Assembly (NCBI GenBank): GCA_905221605.1
Contig: CAJNDS010000718.1
Coordinates: forward strand, 1 to 64,000
Length of the DNA stretch: 64,000 nt
DNA from: Symbiodinium natans
Taxonomy: Eukaryota; Sar; Dinophyceae; Suessiales; Symbiodiniaceae
Reading direction: 5' to 3'
The notes under the pieces are model-generated. The model did not search any database and was not told the origin of the DNA. It saw only the letters and a program-made list of their open reading frames with translations. The number at the start of each line of letters is the position of its first letter. Position 1 is the first letter of the stretch. Both the position numbers and the translations under genes were made by a program. This document shows, in pieces, positions 51,401 through 63,644 of this stretch.

Positions 51401-52390
51401 GTGCCCAGGTCAACGCGTACCTTGGGTACACCCTGCACTACATGTGGCCGGAGGCTGTGTGTGCAGCTGTAGGGCAAGCGTGTAGCAGGTGTGAGCCTCC
51501 ATGAGATGCTTGCTGCCAGGTAGATCCGGATGATGAGAGCCAGTTCGATTCCGAGGAAGAGACAAACGATGAGGAGGACGAGCAGTAGGTCCAGTTGCAA
51601 GCTGTTTCGGCCATTCCATGTCTGAAGATGCCAACTGCATCAGCAGTGTTTGGCATTTTTCTAGGACATGGATGCCGATGATCAGAAGCAGGCCTGAGAT
51701 CAGTGTGTCGGAGGGCGTGGGCTTAGCAATGGGCCCCATGCCCGTGGCAAATTCCAAGTGCCACATGGTGGGCGCGCACCTGCATCTGAGTAGAGGGACC
51801 TGTTGTGGTACGAATGGCAGAATGCACAACGAGTGAAGTTTTTCGAGCGCGATTTGTTTCATGAACTGCTTTTTGATGTATGGAGATGTGTGAAAATGAC
51901 ACTTGTGTCAGATTGTTGGCTTCAGCGGAAGCGCAACAGCAGCCTCTTGAGCTGTCCAGAGCATGTGATATCGACCGCACTGCAGGGTGACTATTACGGC
52001 TACGGCGGCTATGCTCCAAGTGCCGGTGATGGCCCAATTACATCCCATCATGCAACAATGACTAACGACTAGCAACGTTCCAGTGTGGTTCTGGGCTGAA
52101 GGTGGCATGCCTGTTTCAGCCTCAGCCTTCTGTCTCTTGCGGTCCTGTGACGGCCATACCGCCGCGTCAGGCACAACAGGTGCAGGCCGTGCAAGCACCG
52201 CAAGCACCGCAAGCACCTGCATCACAGCCTGCCACGCAGGAGCGTCGAGCTCTCAGACCGGAAATCTTTTGTGGTACTGTTGCCAGCTCTTGTAGACCCT
52301 TGCAGACTCTTGCAGAATTCATGCGTACGTCCATCGCTTGATGTTTCGTGACAGGGATCAAGCAGGTGCGTACAGAGCTGTTAGGTCGCA
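48459..52390. other. Region upstream of RPS3A, only weak exon candidates
   Basis: Scattered plus-strand frames look partly protein-like, e.g. 49632-49853 (YEAMQQEYLRRRKLNTYEAS) and 52102-52338 (QAQQVQAVQAPQAPQAPASQ, a CAAGCACCG repeat). A 13-base tandem repeat (GCACGTTGCTGTT) lies at ~51106-51145. None can be joined into a gene by eye. No TATA-like promoter or poly(A) signal is evident, as usual in dinoflagellates. Confidence 0.35.
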
Positions 52391-53276
52391 ATGGCAGTCG
52401 GCAAGAACAAACGCCTCACCAAAGGAGGCAAGAAAGGTGGCAAGAAAAAAGCCGGTGACCCGTTCCTGAGGAAGGAGTGGTATGACATCAAGGTGTCTTG
52501 ACAGGATATATTGGTCCTCTCTTTTTGGCAAATCTTTTGGTTTTAGTTATGGAGATGTTCTTCCAAGTTTCGCCCAGGCCCCAAGCATGTTCAGCGTGCG
52601 GCAATGTGGCAAGACATTGGTGTCCAGGACACAGGGGACAAAGATCGCCACTGAAGAGCTGAAGGGCCGGGTGCTTGAGGTGAACTTGGCGGATCTGAAC
52701 AACGACGAGGACCAGGCTTCCAAGAAGGTGCGCCTCTGCATCGAGGAGGTTCAGGGCCGAAGTTGCCTCACGGACTTTCACGGCATGACCTTGACAAGGG
52801 ACAAGATCTGCTCCCTGATCAAGAAATGGCAGACGCTGATAGAAGCACAGGTGGATGTCAAGACGACTGACAACTACGTCGTCCGCATGTTCTGCATAGC
52901 CTTCACAAAGCGCCGACCAGAACAGGTGAAGTCTAACTGCTACGCGCAGTCTGCGCAGATTCGCAAGATTCGCCGCAAGATGGTCGAGATTATGACGCAG
53001 GAGGCAGGCAAGGTCCAGTTGCGGGAGCTAGTCAAGAAACTCATTCCGGAATCCATCGGCAAGGAGATTGAGAAGCAGACACAGGGCATCTTCCCGTTGA
53101 AGGATTGCCTGATCCGGAAGGTGAAGATCATGAAGAAGCCAAAGTTCGACATCACGAAGTTAATGGAGCTTCACGGGGACGGTGGCGATGATGTCGGTGT
53201 GGAGATGGTGCGTCCAGAGGCGGAGGATGCAATGAACACTTTGACGGCCGACGTGGCAGCTGCTGATGACGATTGA
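52391..53276 (+). CDS. RPS3A: 40S ribosomal protein S3a (eS1), two exons
   Basis: Exon 1 52391-52492 (34 codons, [20 protein letters not shown]... to WYDIK), intron 52493-52577, exon 2 52578-53276 (232 codons plus TGA), 266 residues, the normal length for eS1. The N-terminal [70 protein letters not shown] and [15 protein letters not shown] are family hallmarks. The C-terminus is short and acidic (AADDD). It is part of the small ribosomal subunit near the mRNA exit and eIF3. The start is the only ATG that gives the conserved N-terminus. Upstream AG dinucleotides (for example GTTAG six bases before ATG) could accept the spliced leader. A GYF gene follows ~150 bases downstream on the same strand. 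Confidence 0.98.
52493..52577 (+). other. RPS3A: RPS3A intron (85 bp)
   Basis: ATCAAG|GTGTCTTG ... TCGCCCAG|GCCCCAAG. Both borders carry AGG, the short direct repeat common at dinoflagellate intron ends. The removed part contains an in-frame TGA. Confidence 0.95.
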
Positions 53277-53427
53277 GCTTGAGCCAGGAGTTTGGTGACA
53301 GATCTTAGCTGGCCTGTACGCCCGGAGCGACAAAGTGGTGTCCTGTCAGAGCCAATGTTGAAGTACCTCCGATTTGCAGTGCACAAGCTCAGAACAGCGA
53401 GTACTGAAGAACACTACTGCTTGTGAC

Positions 53428-53785
53428 ATGCGCTTCCCACTTGCTTTGCTATTCCTGCCTCAAGGTCAGTGGGTCTACAAGGATTCCCAAGGTCAGGTGC
53501 AGGGGCCGTTCCCTGCATCTCAAATGAAATCCTGGCTTTCACCTGAGGTGTGTAGGACTTGCTTGGTGCGTACATGTTTGTGTGTGTCTTTGTGTCCCTC
53601 TCGAGGCATGACCAAGGCTTCCTGGGTGACATTCAGATTAGAGCCTCAGATGTATGTTGATTGCATTTCGCTCCATAGCAGGTCTCTGATGTTTCGGTGC
53701 CATGTAATGCCTTGGTTTCTTGTGCCCAGGAGCCACTGACGAAGAGGAGTTCTCTCCCATTGGAGACGGCTCTCGATTCACGTAG
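53428..53785 (+). CDS. GYF-domain protein (partial gene model)
   Basis: Exon around 53469-53549: QWVYKDSQGQVQGPFPASQM and KSWLSPEV, the first half of a GYF domain (W.Y.D..G..QGPF...M..W). Second exon about 53606-53652: HDQGFLGDIQIRASD, matching the GYF core and first strand after it. Third exon about 53730-53785: TDEEEFSPIGDGSRFT and TAG, the typical eFxPIG end. The introns start GTGTAG and GTATGT; the phase of the last junction does not close cleanly, so a border is misjudged. Upstream exons are unknown (ATG 53428 is only one candidate). GYF domains bind Pro-rich peptides, often in splicing or mRNA-control proteins. The identification is by motif alone. Confidence 0.7.
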
Positions 53786-54908
53786 AATGGCAAGGCTCTC
53801 AATCATGACCCTCTGTGGTGTTCTCCTCCTGCTGAGGGCCGCTCAACTTGGCTGTTACGTGCAAGGCAAGTCAGAAAGGTTGAGCTGTGTTTTCTTTCCA
53901 GGTATGTGCTCTTCTTCTGAGCAGCCCACAGCCATGAGCCAGTACATCTGCGAAGCATGACTCGCCAAAACATCTACGGTCGACGGTTGCAGCATGCGCT
54001 TGTGCTCTGTCCCAAACAAATCCGAGAGTGCTTGTGATCACTGTGTAGCCGTCTAGCTGTTGTAACCGTTGTGGCAGTGGACCGTTGTAGAAGGTCGTAC
54101 GAGAGGACGTCGCGTTCATATGAGACTTCTGAGATGACAAAAGTTGAGAGACACAGAAACACCGTTAGAGTACGGTAGGATGGGTGGAATGTGTTTGAGT
54201 GCATTGAGGCGCGCAGCATATCTGATTCGGTAACGAGGAGAGGTGCCTGATGGCAGCGCCCTCACGCCATGGCGTCGCTGCGATCAAGCAAGTGGGATTT
54301 TCTGGAGGCCTGGGAAACGATCTAGCTTGTCGTGCCTGGATGAATGTAGGCGTGGCCCTCAAAAGCTAGCGCTCCCTGTTTGGAAATTGGGCAAGAAGTG
54401 GTACCTCAACGCTTGCAGTTGAGTTCAGGACCTCGCTCGCTTCACAATAACTTTCGTTTAGATTGCATCCTTCGGCTGTGGGCGCTGTAGAAGAACTTGG
54501 GACACGACAAGTGAATAGGCTCTCCAACCTGTCCCATCCGAGTGTAATTAGTCGATTCCCATGGCTGGTACACGCTGGACTGCATACTAGGATGACCCGG
54601 ATCTCGATGGGGAAGATTCTGCCTTTCTTGATGCCAGTGAATTGCGGGAGAAGGCATGATGGGCATCGCGTCGTGTCTCGCTTTTTGACTCATGTTGTGG
54701 CAAATTTATAAAGCCGAGGCGAATGCACTGACCCACCATGCACACCATGAGCAGGCAGGGGACAAAGATAGATTCAGATAGATGTCTTGTTGGCCTTTTG
54801 TCCGTGCGCTTGTCATCGACAAGGATCCGTGGCAGCGGCAGCAGCATCTTTCCGAGGAGTCCCGCTGGTGCTAACACAGGGGGCGCACAGGCTCCTTTTC
54901 TGCTGCAG
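53786..54908. other. Unassigned sequence between the GYF gene and TPR-like exons
   Basis: No motif recognised; may contain introns or 5' exons of the next gene. Confidence 0.4.
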
Positions 54909-56439
54909 GCGCTGGGCATGTACCGCAGAGCTGATGACCTGCTGAAGGGCCGCCTTGAGGACACGTTGCACTTGATGCATGTTCCTGTGTTTTAAAATGT
55001 TTGTTTTGACGTATGAGCTATCTGCCTCTGTGCTGTGGTCGTCTGCTCAGGCATGCAGAGAAAAAGGATTGGCGCTGCAGTGCCGCCTCAATGCAGCGTG
55101 CCTTGCTTTGCAGGCGCCGAGCTCCAGAGAGTCTCCGCTAGAATCTTCGTTTCCGATCACTGTGGCTATTGCAAATCTCGTGCTTTTAGGCTTCCATTCT
55201 TAGTTGCATTTGTACTCTTACCAAGATGAGTATTCGTTTCAATCCACTCATGGAAGTCACCTGAATAAGTCATCGGACTTCTCAAAGACCTGGTGAAAAC
55301 ACATCAGTGTGAGAAGCTGTGGTCAATCTAGGTTTCTTCGTATCCTCTCCTCCTGAGCGAGGCTGTTCATTGAAAAAACCCGAGGTCTGATGTGCTTGGA
55401 GCTTGCCATCGCTTGGTTTAGCAAAGTTGGACAGGAAGGTGAGAGAAGGTGAGGCTCTTTTCCGCAGCACCCCCCCCCAGGTTTCAGCGCTTTCGCAGCA
55501 ATCGGGAGAGCGGCAGCAGGCCTGACAGAGTCCTGATGGATCCGACGGTTTTTTTTTGCGCGTTGTGCTTTCAAAGGCAGAAGCGGTTGCACACCGCTTC
55601 GCAAATGCAGCCTTGGAGCTTGATCCAGAAAACCCTCATGCTGCAGCCTCAGATGCTCAAATCTTCATGCCGCTCTCTTTGTTTTGTCTTCGCAACATCG
55701 CGGCTGGACGCGTTCTGCAAAGCTTGCCATTGGAGTGTTGGAGCTTTCGCATTCGGGGTTTTAGAAGGGTGCGCGGAAGCCATGCTCGTGATAAAAAGTG
55801 GCCAGTCGCAGTGTCCGGTTTCGAGTCTCCCATCAGGGGCGCCTGTCCTTACCTGTCCTTACCGTCGTCTGAAGGTTGGAGTTGGCTTGCGATTGCGATT
55901 GGGGAGTTGAGTTGAGGTTAGAGGGAACGCTGGGTTTTAGTGTGTGAAACAAATGAACATGCATGTTTGCATAGTGTCTTGCAATGTCTTGCACATGGGT
56001 GCCGATGCTCCAAGCTCTGAAACATGAGAGCATCTGCATCCAACTGCTTCTTCTGGACTGTTGAGGACTGTTCTCCTTCACAAGCCCTTCCAAGCTTCAT
56101 AGATCAAGTTTCCATCCATCAACCTGACCAAGGCCTTGCTGGTCCTCGCACGCCTGGCAGCTGGCAGCCGGAAGTCTTTGGCAGAGTGACTTGCCCAGCC
56201 TTGGTTGAGGGCTGGGCTGACAGTTAGGAGAGGAGTTTTTCAAGCGAGGAGCCATGAACGAGGCAGTATCTGCGAAAGGCTCGGATGTGGGCTCAGAAGC
56301 GAAAAGATGAGGACTGGTCGATCCGTTCTGTCTGTTGCGTGGTGATGTTTCTGGCATTTTGTTGCGTGTTTTGGAGCAGGATGCAGCTGCACAAGCGACG
56401 GAGTTGGAAAGGAGCTTGCAGACAGAAGCGCAGTTGCAG
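54909..56439 (+). CDS. TPR-like exons (gene model incomplete), part 1
   Basis: Four short stretches bounded by AG...GT/GC borders: ~54909-54968 (ALGMYRRADDLLKGRLEDT), 55051-55113 (ACREKGLALQCRLNAACLAL), 55577-~55660 (AEAVAHRFANAALELDPENP) and ~56380-56439 (DAAAQATELERSLQTEAQLQ). The second and third fit a tetratricopeptide repeat as found in TPR immunophilins and co-chaperones: LNAACLAL is like LNLAaC.LkL, and ALELDPEN is the classic helix-B end. Frames and phases between them are not proven. The partner domain (e.g. an FKBP) is not seen. Confidence 0.45.
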
Positions 56440-56699
56440 GTCGGCATTTTACTTTCTGCTGCAGTCGACGGCGGTGTGAGCTGCATACAGAAAGGGAGTA
56501 GTCGTTCCGAAGCTGCGCAAGCGCCAGCAGCAAGAGCAGCTTCACGTACAGATGCTGGCATACTGCTTGCTGTGTCATTCATCGGCAGAATCATGTCTGT
56601 AATCACCGACAAGCACGGTCTTAGGAGTGGCAGAGATACTGCCACAAGACATTCACGAATCCACACCAATGCAGGTCTTGTGCCAAGTCCACACTGAAA

Positions 56700-57060
56700 T
56701 GACTGAGATGAATGGGATTCGGATCCGCCAGTATGGCTTTTGTAAAAACCATTTCACCATTCAGTCTGTCCATGTCTTGCGTCGTCGAACTGAAATTTAT
56801 GAGCGCCAAACCTCTTCTTTTCACGCATTCTGTTAAGATTGGTCAAAAGCCTTTGACTCCGCTACCTCACCTTTGCCGCCAGCTCCTCGACCTTACACTG
56901 TATGTGTGTACCTGGACGCAATTCTACCTTCATAGTTAGGTCGAGGCTCCGGATGAAAATCTAAAATTTCAGACCCAAACCAAAGGCCTCAGGCAGGGAT
57001 GCCCCCTCTCGCCTTATCTTTTGTCTTTTGTCCTCAAAGTTCCTTGCGCCCCCTCTTAGG
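56700..57060 (+). pseudogene. Decayed LINE reverse transcriptase fragment
   Basis: Readable in one or two frames: QYGFCKNHFTIQSVHVLRRR (compare QxGFR...sT...lR), DWSKAFD right after a TAA (motif A), and GLRQGCPLSPYLLSFVL (motif B). Stops and frameshifts interrupt it. A third LINE family, since the motifs differ from LINE-A and LINE-B. Confidence 0.8.
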
Positions 57061-57450
57061 GCACTCGGCCCTCCCTCATGGACGTTGCAGGTGTACCGAA
57101 GTACTCAGTTTATTCTCAGCTTGCATCTCCTTCCAGCTTTAGTCCCAGAGACGGCTCAAGCTCCTCGAGTATATTCTTGACAGCCGGAATCCCTCGAACA
57201 GCAATGTGAATTTTTTTCCGCCCCTGCTTGCCATAGAACTTTTGGTTCCAATAGGGTAGGCCCACCTCGCGCTCACAGGGCAGAATCGTGCCACCAAAGA
57301 TGGCAGTATATGCAATCCGACTCTCTTCCAACTTACACACTCGAGCACTGCCTTGGTTGGAATGGACAATACATGGTTAGACAGACTGATTCTCGCTCTC
57401 GCGCAGTTGGTTGCCAGCTTCAGGTTGGTTCGCCATTGGTTTGGGTGCAG

Positions 57451-57760
57451 AAGGGCACAGAACTCTTCAAGCGAGGCGAAATACCGGAGGCGTCGTTGGA
57501 CGAGTTGAAGAAAGTTGGAACTGCTCTGTGGCGGCATTGGCGACGGTCTGCTGCCAGGCTGAGCGCCTCTTGAAGGAGGCGGTTGACTACATGGACCAGC
57601 AGGACAGGGCATGCCTGCCTGTCAACCCAATACTCATACAAATCTGAATCGTGCGATTCCCATTTCCTGGGCTTCGCGTGATTTCATTCATGTGCAGGTT
57701 AAAGAGCAAGTCATGACACGCAAAGCCTTGTCGAATAAGTTTTTTAAAGAGGACGGCGGT
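57451..57760 (+). CDS. TPR-like exons (gene model incomplete), part 2
   Basis: 57451-57489 reads KGTELFKRGEIPE after a GGGTGCAG acceptor; 57558-57607 reads AERLLKEAVDYMDQQD after CTGCCAG. Joined they give a good first TPR (kGtelFk.Gei.eA...l.eAv). The donor would be GC, and AGGC is present at both borders. 57698 onward reads VKEQVMTRKALSNKFFKED, similar to the basic stretch after the TPRs of immunophilins. The trinucleotide repeat follows. It may be the same gene as part 1 or a neighbour. Confidence 0.4.
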
Positions 57761-57774
57761 GGAGTCAGTAAGGC

Positions 57775-58085
57775 GGAGGCGGCGGCGGCGGCAGCAGCAG
57801 CAGCAGCAGCAGCAGGAGGAGCAGCAGCAGGAGGAGCAGCAGCAGCAGGAGGAGCAGCAGCAGCAGGAGCAGGAGGAGGAGCAGGAGGAGGAGCAGGAGG
57901 AGGAGGAGGAGGAGGAGGAGGAGGAGGAGGAGGAGGAGGAGGAGGAGGAGGCGGAGGAGGAGGAGGAGGAGGAGGATGAGGAGGAGGACGACGACGACGA
58001 GGAGGAGGAGGAGGCGGAGGAGGAGGAGGAGGAGGAGGAGGAGGAGGAGGAGGAGGAGGAGGAGGAGGAGGAGGAGGAGGAGGTT
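57775..58085 (+). repeat. Compound trinucleotide repeat (GCG/GCA/GGA)n, ~310 bp
   Basis: Starts with GGC and AGC triplets and turns into pure AGG/GAG triplets. All frames are open: Ala/Gly, Gln/Glu (ending EEVEAQQNLE and TGA at 58107), Arg, and Leu on the minus strand. The strand is almost pure purine over ~200 bases. Confidence 0.97.
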
Positions 58086-58109
58086 GAGGCGCAACAAAAC
58101 CTGGAATGA

Positions 58110-58998
58110 AAGCCCCAGCAGCCCTTGCAGAGCCTGCGGGGTTTTAGTCACGACTTTCTTTTTCAGCTTTGGGCCATCGTGCTCTTTTCGATCGGTAGAT
58201 CCGACTCACCGGCTTCTTCCTCCGTCGGGGATTGACACCCCCCTCACCTTAGGAACCCCCACCTTAGACTTAACACCAACCCAAGGCTTTGTGGCGTCAT
58301 GTTGTGCAGGCACATGGTGGTCCAATAGAAGCACTGTCCGAACGACCCTCGCGTGCACTGGCGTTCGATGCGTTGGAGGTGCAAACCGCGTCGAACATGG
58401 CGATGCAAAGTTTCAGTTTGACTTCGCTCGAAGGCGTTGGCCGAGTGTCTGGCGGCCAGGAAAGACTTCGCAGGGAGCTGAGAGTACTGAGAGTACCGTC
58501 GCCTTGACAAAAGGTTGTGGGTTCAGAGCAGTTCCTGGCCCGAAGGAGGGCTCCCTCGAGTGCGGACAGCGAGCTGCTGGTCTGCTTGAAGTGGGAGCTT
58601 CACAGGCATCCAAGAGACCTTGCGAGTTCTGGCCGATTGCACTCATGGTCACATGGCATCATATGCCATATGCTTCAAACATGAGTAAGAAGGTGCCATT
58701 CGTGGAGCCCGAGCGCAGCAGGCCTTGCAAAGACCTTCCCGAACCTTCCTTTGTGCGGGGCTTGTTGACACCAAGGCGAGAGGGATTGCTCTTTTTGTCC
58801 TTGGGGCATGCTGCGGAAGCTGCCAGCAGCAAGGCCGGGAGAGGTTCAGTACAACAGCTCGCACATAACCATTATAGCATTGACTATATGGAACATGTAA
58901 TGGTAGCCACACGCTTTGAGTTTTTCCTCCTAAACGTATTGCTAAGATGAGATCAAGCAGCGTGCGGAGATCATTTTAGTCCCGTGGCTTCGGTTTCG
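58110..58998. other. Unassigned sequence
   Basis: Open frames on the plus strand up to 58950 without motif. Confidence 0.4.
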
Positions 58999-59060
58999 TC
59001 AGACTTTGCAAAAGTGGCAGGAGGCGCTCTCCTTCTTTCGCCGAGCAGCGCAAGCCTTCC
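58999..59060 (+). CDS. Possible PPR/TPR-like exon
   Basis: LQKWQEALSFFRRAAQAFQR resembles the WQxALsLL.rA helices of dinoflagellate pentatricopeptide proteins. One helix pair only; borders unclear. Confidence 0.25.
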
Positions 59061-62000
59061 AGAGGTCCCACGCATTCCCACGCTGTGAGTGCAGACTCCT
59101 TTCTGCCCTACTTCGAACCTTTAAACCTTTGGTTTCTCAAATGGACAGCGGGCAGGTCCGATTCGAGGCCGGCACTTGAAGGGACAGCCTTGCTCGAGTT
59201 TGGCCTTCGCTTGGTCCAGGCGCCCCTGTGCGGCAGCTGCCTGTAAACCGAGACTCCGTGTTGTCCATTCGCGGACTTTGAAAGGAGGTCGATGCTGGAG
59301 ATCAACATTCTGCTGACTTAGCTTGCCTCCAAGCGCACAGTGGCGTGAAATGCTGTGACATGATGTGCAAGGGGAGTTTCTTGTGAATTCAGTGCTTAGG
59401 CCATGCCAACTCTCGAGCGTGCCCTCGAGAAGCTGAAGCTTGCACATGGGCAGCCGTGGCCTCACTGGGGTTCATTGATCAGCACGTAGTCGTCATGTGC
59501 AACACAGCAGTTATGACAGTGACAGTTGCGCCAAGGATGCTGAAGGGCACATCAGCTGACAATGCGGGAGCCGTCCTCAACGCCATGGTGTGGGTGACTT
59601 CCTTTCGTGCACAGACCTGAAATCCTAGAACGAGACATGTCAGGTTCTCAGAAGCAGCATGGCATGGCTGGATTCTCGTGTTCGCTTGGTTGGAGGAACT
59701 ATCTCACTTCTGGTGGATATCTTTCTTGCGACGTGCGAGGCTTCTGAGCGACTTCTAAGGAGACAGCTTCAGTGCCAGGCAGGGGTGCTTACAGACGAAT
59801 CAGCAAGTACGGAAACTGTACACATGAACCCTGTCTAGGTTTCAAGTAGTCAAGTAGTGGTCTTTTTGAGGGTCTCCCGGTTCTAAGTGTGCCAGCGGAA
59901 GTGAAGATTCCAAGCACAAGATGGGCGGTGGTTGTCGAGAAAATCTCAAGCTGCAAGAGCGCGCCCCAAAGCACTCAACAGAGGAATGCGGCTGCATTTT
60001 CAGAGCTAGAAACGATGGCCCGGTCAAAACGCTGACAGAAACCGCTTTGAAGACATCCCGTTTCTATGAGGTTGCATTCGGCGGCTCTCAGGGTTATGCA
60101 TCTGCTCGCTAGCCTATCGTCGACCGAGCCTGATGACCCAGCTTGCATACACTAAACCTCGGTGTCGATTGTCGCTTTGTGAACATATGGCAAAGCAAAG
60201 TGATGTACCCCTAGTGCCCATGACTGCGAGGTGGCTGGTGACATTTGGTGACACTATTCTTATTTGTCACTTATTGGCTGAGTTTTTCTTGACTTGGAGG
60301 TGGCTTTGTGCTCGCTTCACTTGTCGATGGGAGATTCCACAGCTGCGGAGGCCAAGTCTGTTGAATTTGGAGTCGTCACAAGTTCAAAAATTCGAGTTCG
60401 GCTCTGCAGGAGGTGCTGAGTGCCTCTCGACATCTTCTTGAAGTTGAGTATGCCCGGCCCCTTGAGACTGGCGCATACCAAAGTCTTGGTTCTGCACGCC
60501 GTTAGGTCTTCAGGTTTTAATTCTTGTGTGCGAGGGTGAGACTCTGGATACCGGATACCCCTCACGGAGATTCCGTGCGTGCGTGAAGATCTGTTTGACC
60601 TTATATGTTGCCTAAATCAAAGCCCTTGTTTGGAGTCCCCACCGAAACAAGAAAAAAGCGACCGGACAGAATACACCCACAGCGGGGAATGCCCCGCCCC
60701 CTCCCCGTTGACCGCAGGCTGCGATCAAAAGGACATGTGCAACTCTTCATGTGTCGGGCGGGCTGGGCCTGAGAAAGCCATCTTTTGAAAGATGTCATGC
60801 GTTCCAAGGCGGGCTTGGCATATCTTCTCCAGGCCCCAGCAGGCGCTTGCCTTGGCGCCGCCATCCCCCACCCCCAAGGAGACAGCGCAAAGCAGCGGGC
60901 CAACAACAAGTTCCACCACCCAAAAACCTACAAGGAGCCCTGATTTTCGACAGCCTCCCCCCCATTGTTCAATCCATTGCTTGACATTCAATGAAGAACA
61001 AACAGATTTGAAACCACTTCGGCGAGTCTGGAAGTGGATCGAGTCCTCCACATCTTTTTTCGAGCTGTTTGGTGTACACCGTCAGAAGAGAAACAGGCTT
61101 GTCATCCAGTTTTTGGGTTTGATTACTTGTGAGCTAAACAGCGCGCAAATACACTCGGCTTTGTGTTTTGCTGCACATGCTTGTGTTCGCGGTAGCTTTT
61201 CTTGCGGCGATTTCGTATCCGAGCAAAAAGAACAGCCACTGGGTGCGTTGTGCATGTCGATGTTGCTAGCGGGAGGCACATGCCACAAGCCCGACAAGCC
61301 CCTATTAAATATTTGAAAGGACTGCACCCTTAACTTCTGGGCAGGAGATAAGTGTTTGGACAAACCCCAACCAAAATCAAGGGCTCGCCTCAGTTTTCCC
61401 ATTCAGTTTGAGTGGGTCAGCCTAGCTTCACTTGTCCGCGTACAGTTTCAGCAGATGACGGCTTGTGGATATTTCCAATGCTGAAGACGGCTGCCTTTGT
61501 AAGGATGGCCCATCGCGGTTGGAGTGGGCCAGCTTGTGCGGCAAGTGGGCCTTCGCTGCAGCAAAGGCATCGCCAAGCTTGGGCTTGAATGACTTCGGCC
61601 AGCTCGACCTTGAAAGCGAAGGTGGGGCGACTGCAAGAGGCCGAAGACGCCTTGCGGACGAAATGGAAGCTAGCAGGCACCCTGCCATTTTCCCTGGTCG
61701 ACAGTTCGTTTCGACTGATCGTCTAGCTGAGGTGGCAAAGATCCTGAGTGGGGCCAAGACGGTCCCGACATGCAGCTTCCGGACATGCTGGGGGGCCGTT
61801 TGCCTGTGCACGTCCTCAAAATCGGCCCCCCTCGCAGACTCTCCACAGAGCACCCTTGAAGGAAGGCTCATGTCCCCATCCAGACGGCCTACGTTTGCAG
61901 CAAGAGGCGTTGTACATGTTCTGTACACGTTGTGAGTACAGCCTCGCATTTGGCGCTCTAACTTTTGCATTCGAGTTTTTTTGTGCTCTGAGCAGAAACT

Positions 62001-63640
62001 CAGGCGCTGCAGAGCCTCGCACTGGTGCGGCAGAAGGTTCAAGATGCAGTGGGTGTGGAGGCTCAAACCTCCCCCATTTGCCCCCTTTCTCTCAGTGTCG
62101 TCATCCGTCACCCGGCTGGAGTGTTTACAAGAGCTTTGCAGCTGAGTGTTTGAGGATGCTATGTCCCGCCTTAGCCGGGCAACACCAGAAACCAGCAGGG
62201 GTGAAGTTCAGAAAGAGGCAGGTTACGCATGTTTCCGGCTTCAGTTCGGCCGTTCAATGTCAATTTGCCGTGTCCGAGATGCAGCATCACCTGCAGCGGC
62301 TTGCTGTGGATCCGCAAAGTCGAGACGCAGCATCAGCTCCTCACTTGAAGGTCAGGACGTCAGATGACTGACAACATCTGGTAGCCAGATAGGTTGTCTT
62401 TTTGGCCCGAACCTGTTGCCAGGCTGGAATGTCTTCCAGCAGAAGCGGCTTGCAAGTTTCCCTTTTGCAAGGGGGTGCCTCGGCAGAATCTCCAGGCTTC
62501 CGAGAAATATTTGGTTGCGTATGTTCGGCCCGGTGAGGTGCTTGCTTGGCAGCGTTGGCAGCTCTTGTAGCCGGCCTTTCTGTTGCCCAAATAGAGACGA
62601 TGAACAGCATCGTCTGGCCTTTTCACATACATTCTTTTCAGACTCTACAGAATTGGAGCCTTGCCTTCAAGTAGCACAAAAGATACGGTTACCAATGCAA
62701 TGGACATTGCTGTGACAGGAACTACCAAAGCTGTTCCCCGGTCCATGCTCATGCTCTGAGGATCTTGAAGAATGCGTGCAACAAAGTCCAAGCTTTTTGG
62801 CTTTCAGCCGCAGTTGCCGAAAGCATGCACCGAAGCAATGCTTCATATCCCAGCTTTCAACTTGCAAGATGCAACTAGGGCCACAGCAGAAGCTAAAAGC
62901 AAAACCTTGATTCCCAGCATGCTCTGGTCTTGCGGTGATCTCCCCATCCTGCGGTGCTTCGGGGCTCACTTCAGCACTGGAGCACGTGCCCCTGAAGTTC
63001 TCTGGTCATGGGTTCGGACTGACTGTGCCAGGATGCGGCGAGCACACAAACTGCCTCGCAATGTCTAGCGCGTCTTGCCTGGATGTGACACCAGCATGAT
63101 CGGCGCTGTTTACGTGCTGCATGTAGGTGGTGGCCGAAATCTGAGTCAGCGAGTCATACATGCTCGCACAAGGAGTCATGCCCATCTACACCCTGCAAGA
63201 GGTTGTGGTGGACGGCAAGCAGGAGCCAGTGGCACATGACTGCTTCAAAAGTGCTGTGCATGTCCACCTTTCGCCAGGCCGTTTGAGAAACCAAGGGGAC
63301 CAGGGTGGGAGTTGTTAAACCGTTCAGATGCCATGGTGCGAGCACAGACAGATCCTGCATGCACAGTACCGACCCTTAGCAGCAACAAGAAGATTCCTGC
63401 ACTGATGAGCATGTGCTGACCATGGTGTGATGTTTCATGAAGCTAGGCATGATGTGGGCGAGTGCTCACCCTTCGTCCGGACCTTTTCGCTGGGCTCCAC
63501 TTGCTTGACCACCATGTGGCTTCAACACAATGGCTGGAGAAAGCAACTTGACACCAACGCACTCCTGTGACACCGTTTGTGTCAGACTGGGTAAGCTTGT
63601 GTACGTGTAAGCATTGTGTAGATACTCTGCTGTGTGCAGC
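59061..63640. other. Long stretch without an assignable gene
   Basis: Ordinary GC content. Open frames on both strands at 61428-62111, e.g. plus 61465-61935 with RLEWASLCGKWAFAAAKASP, show no known motif and contradict each other in coding direction. No repeats of note were seen. Confidence 0.35.
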
Positions 63641-63644
63641 CCAG

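Noticed and set aside
57765-58151. 128-codon poly-Leu frame on the minus strand
   Set aside because: Direct by-product of the AGG/GAG triplet repeat.
61428-62111. 227-codon minus frame near the right end
   Set aside because: A plus frame of similar quality overlaps it and neither shows a motif or splice context; left unassigned.
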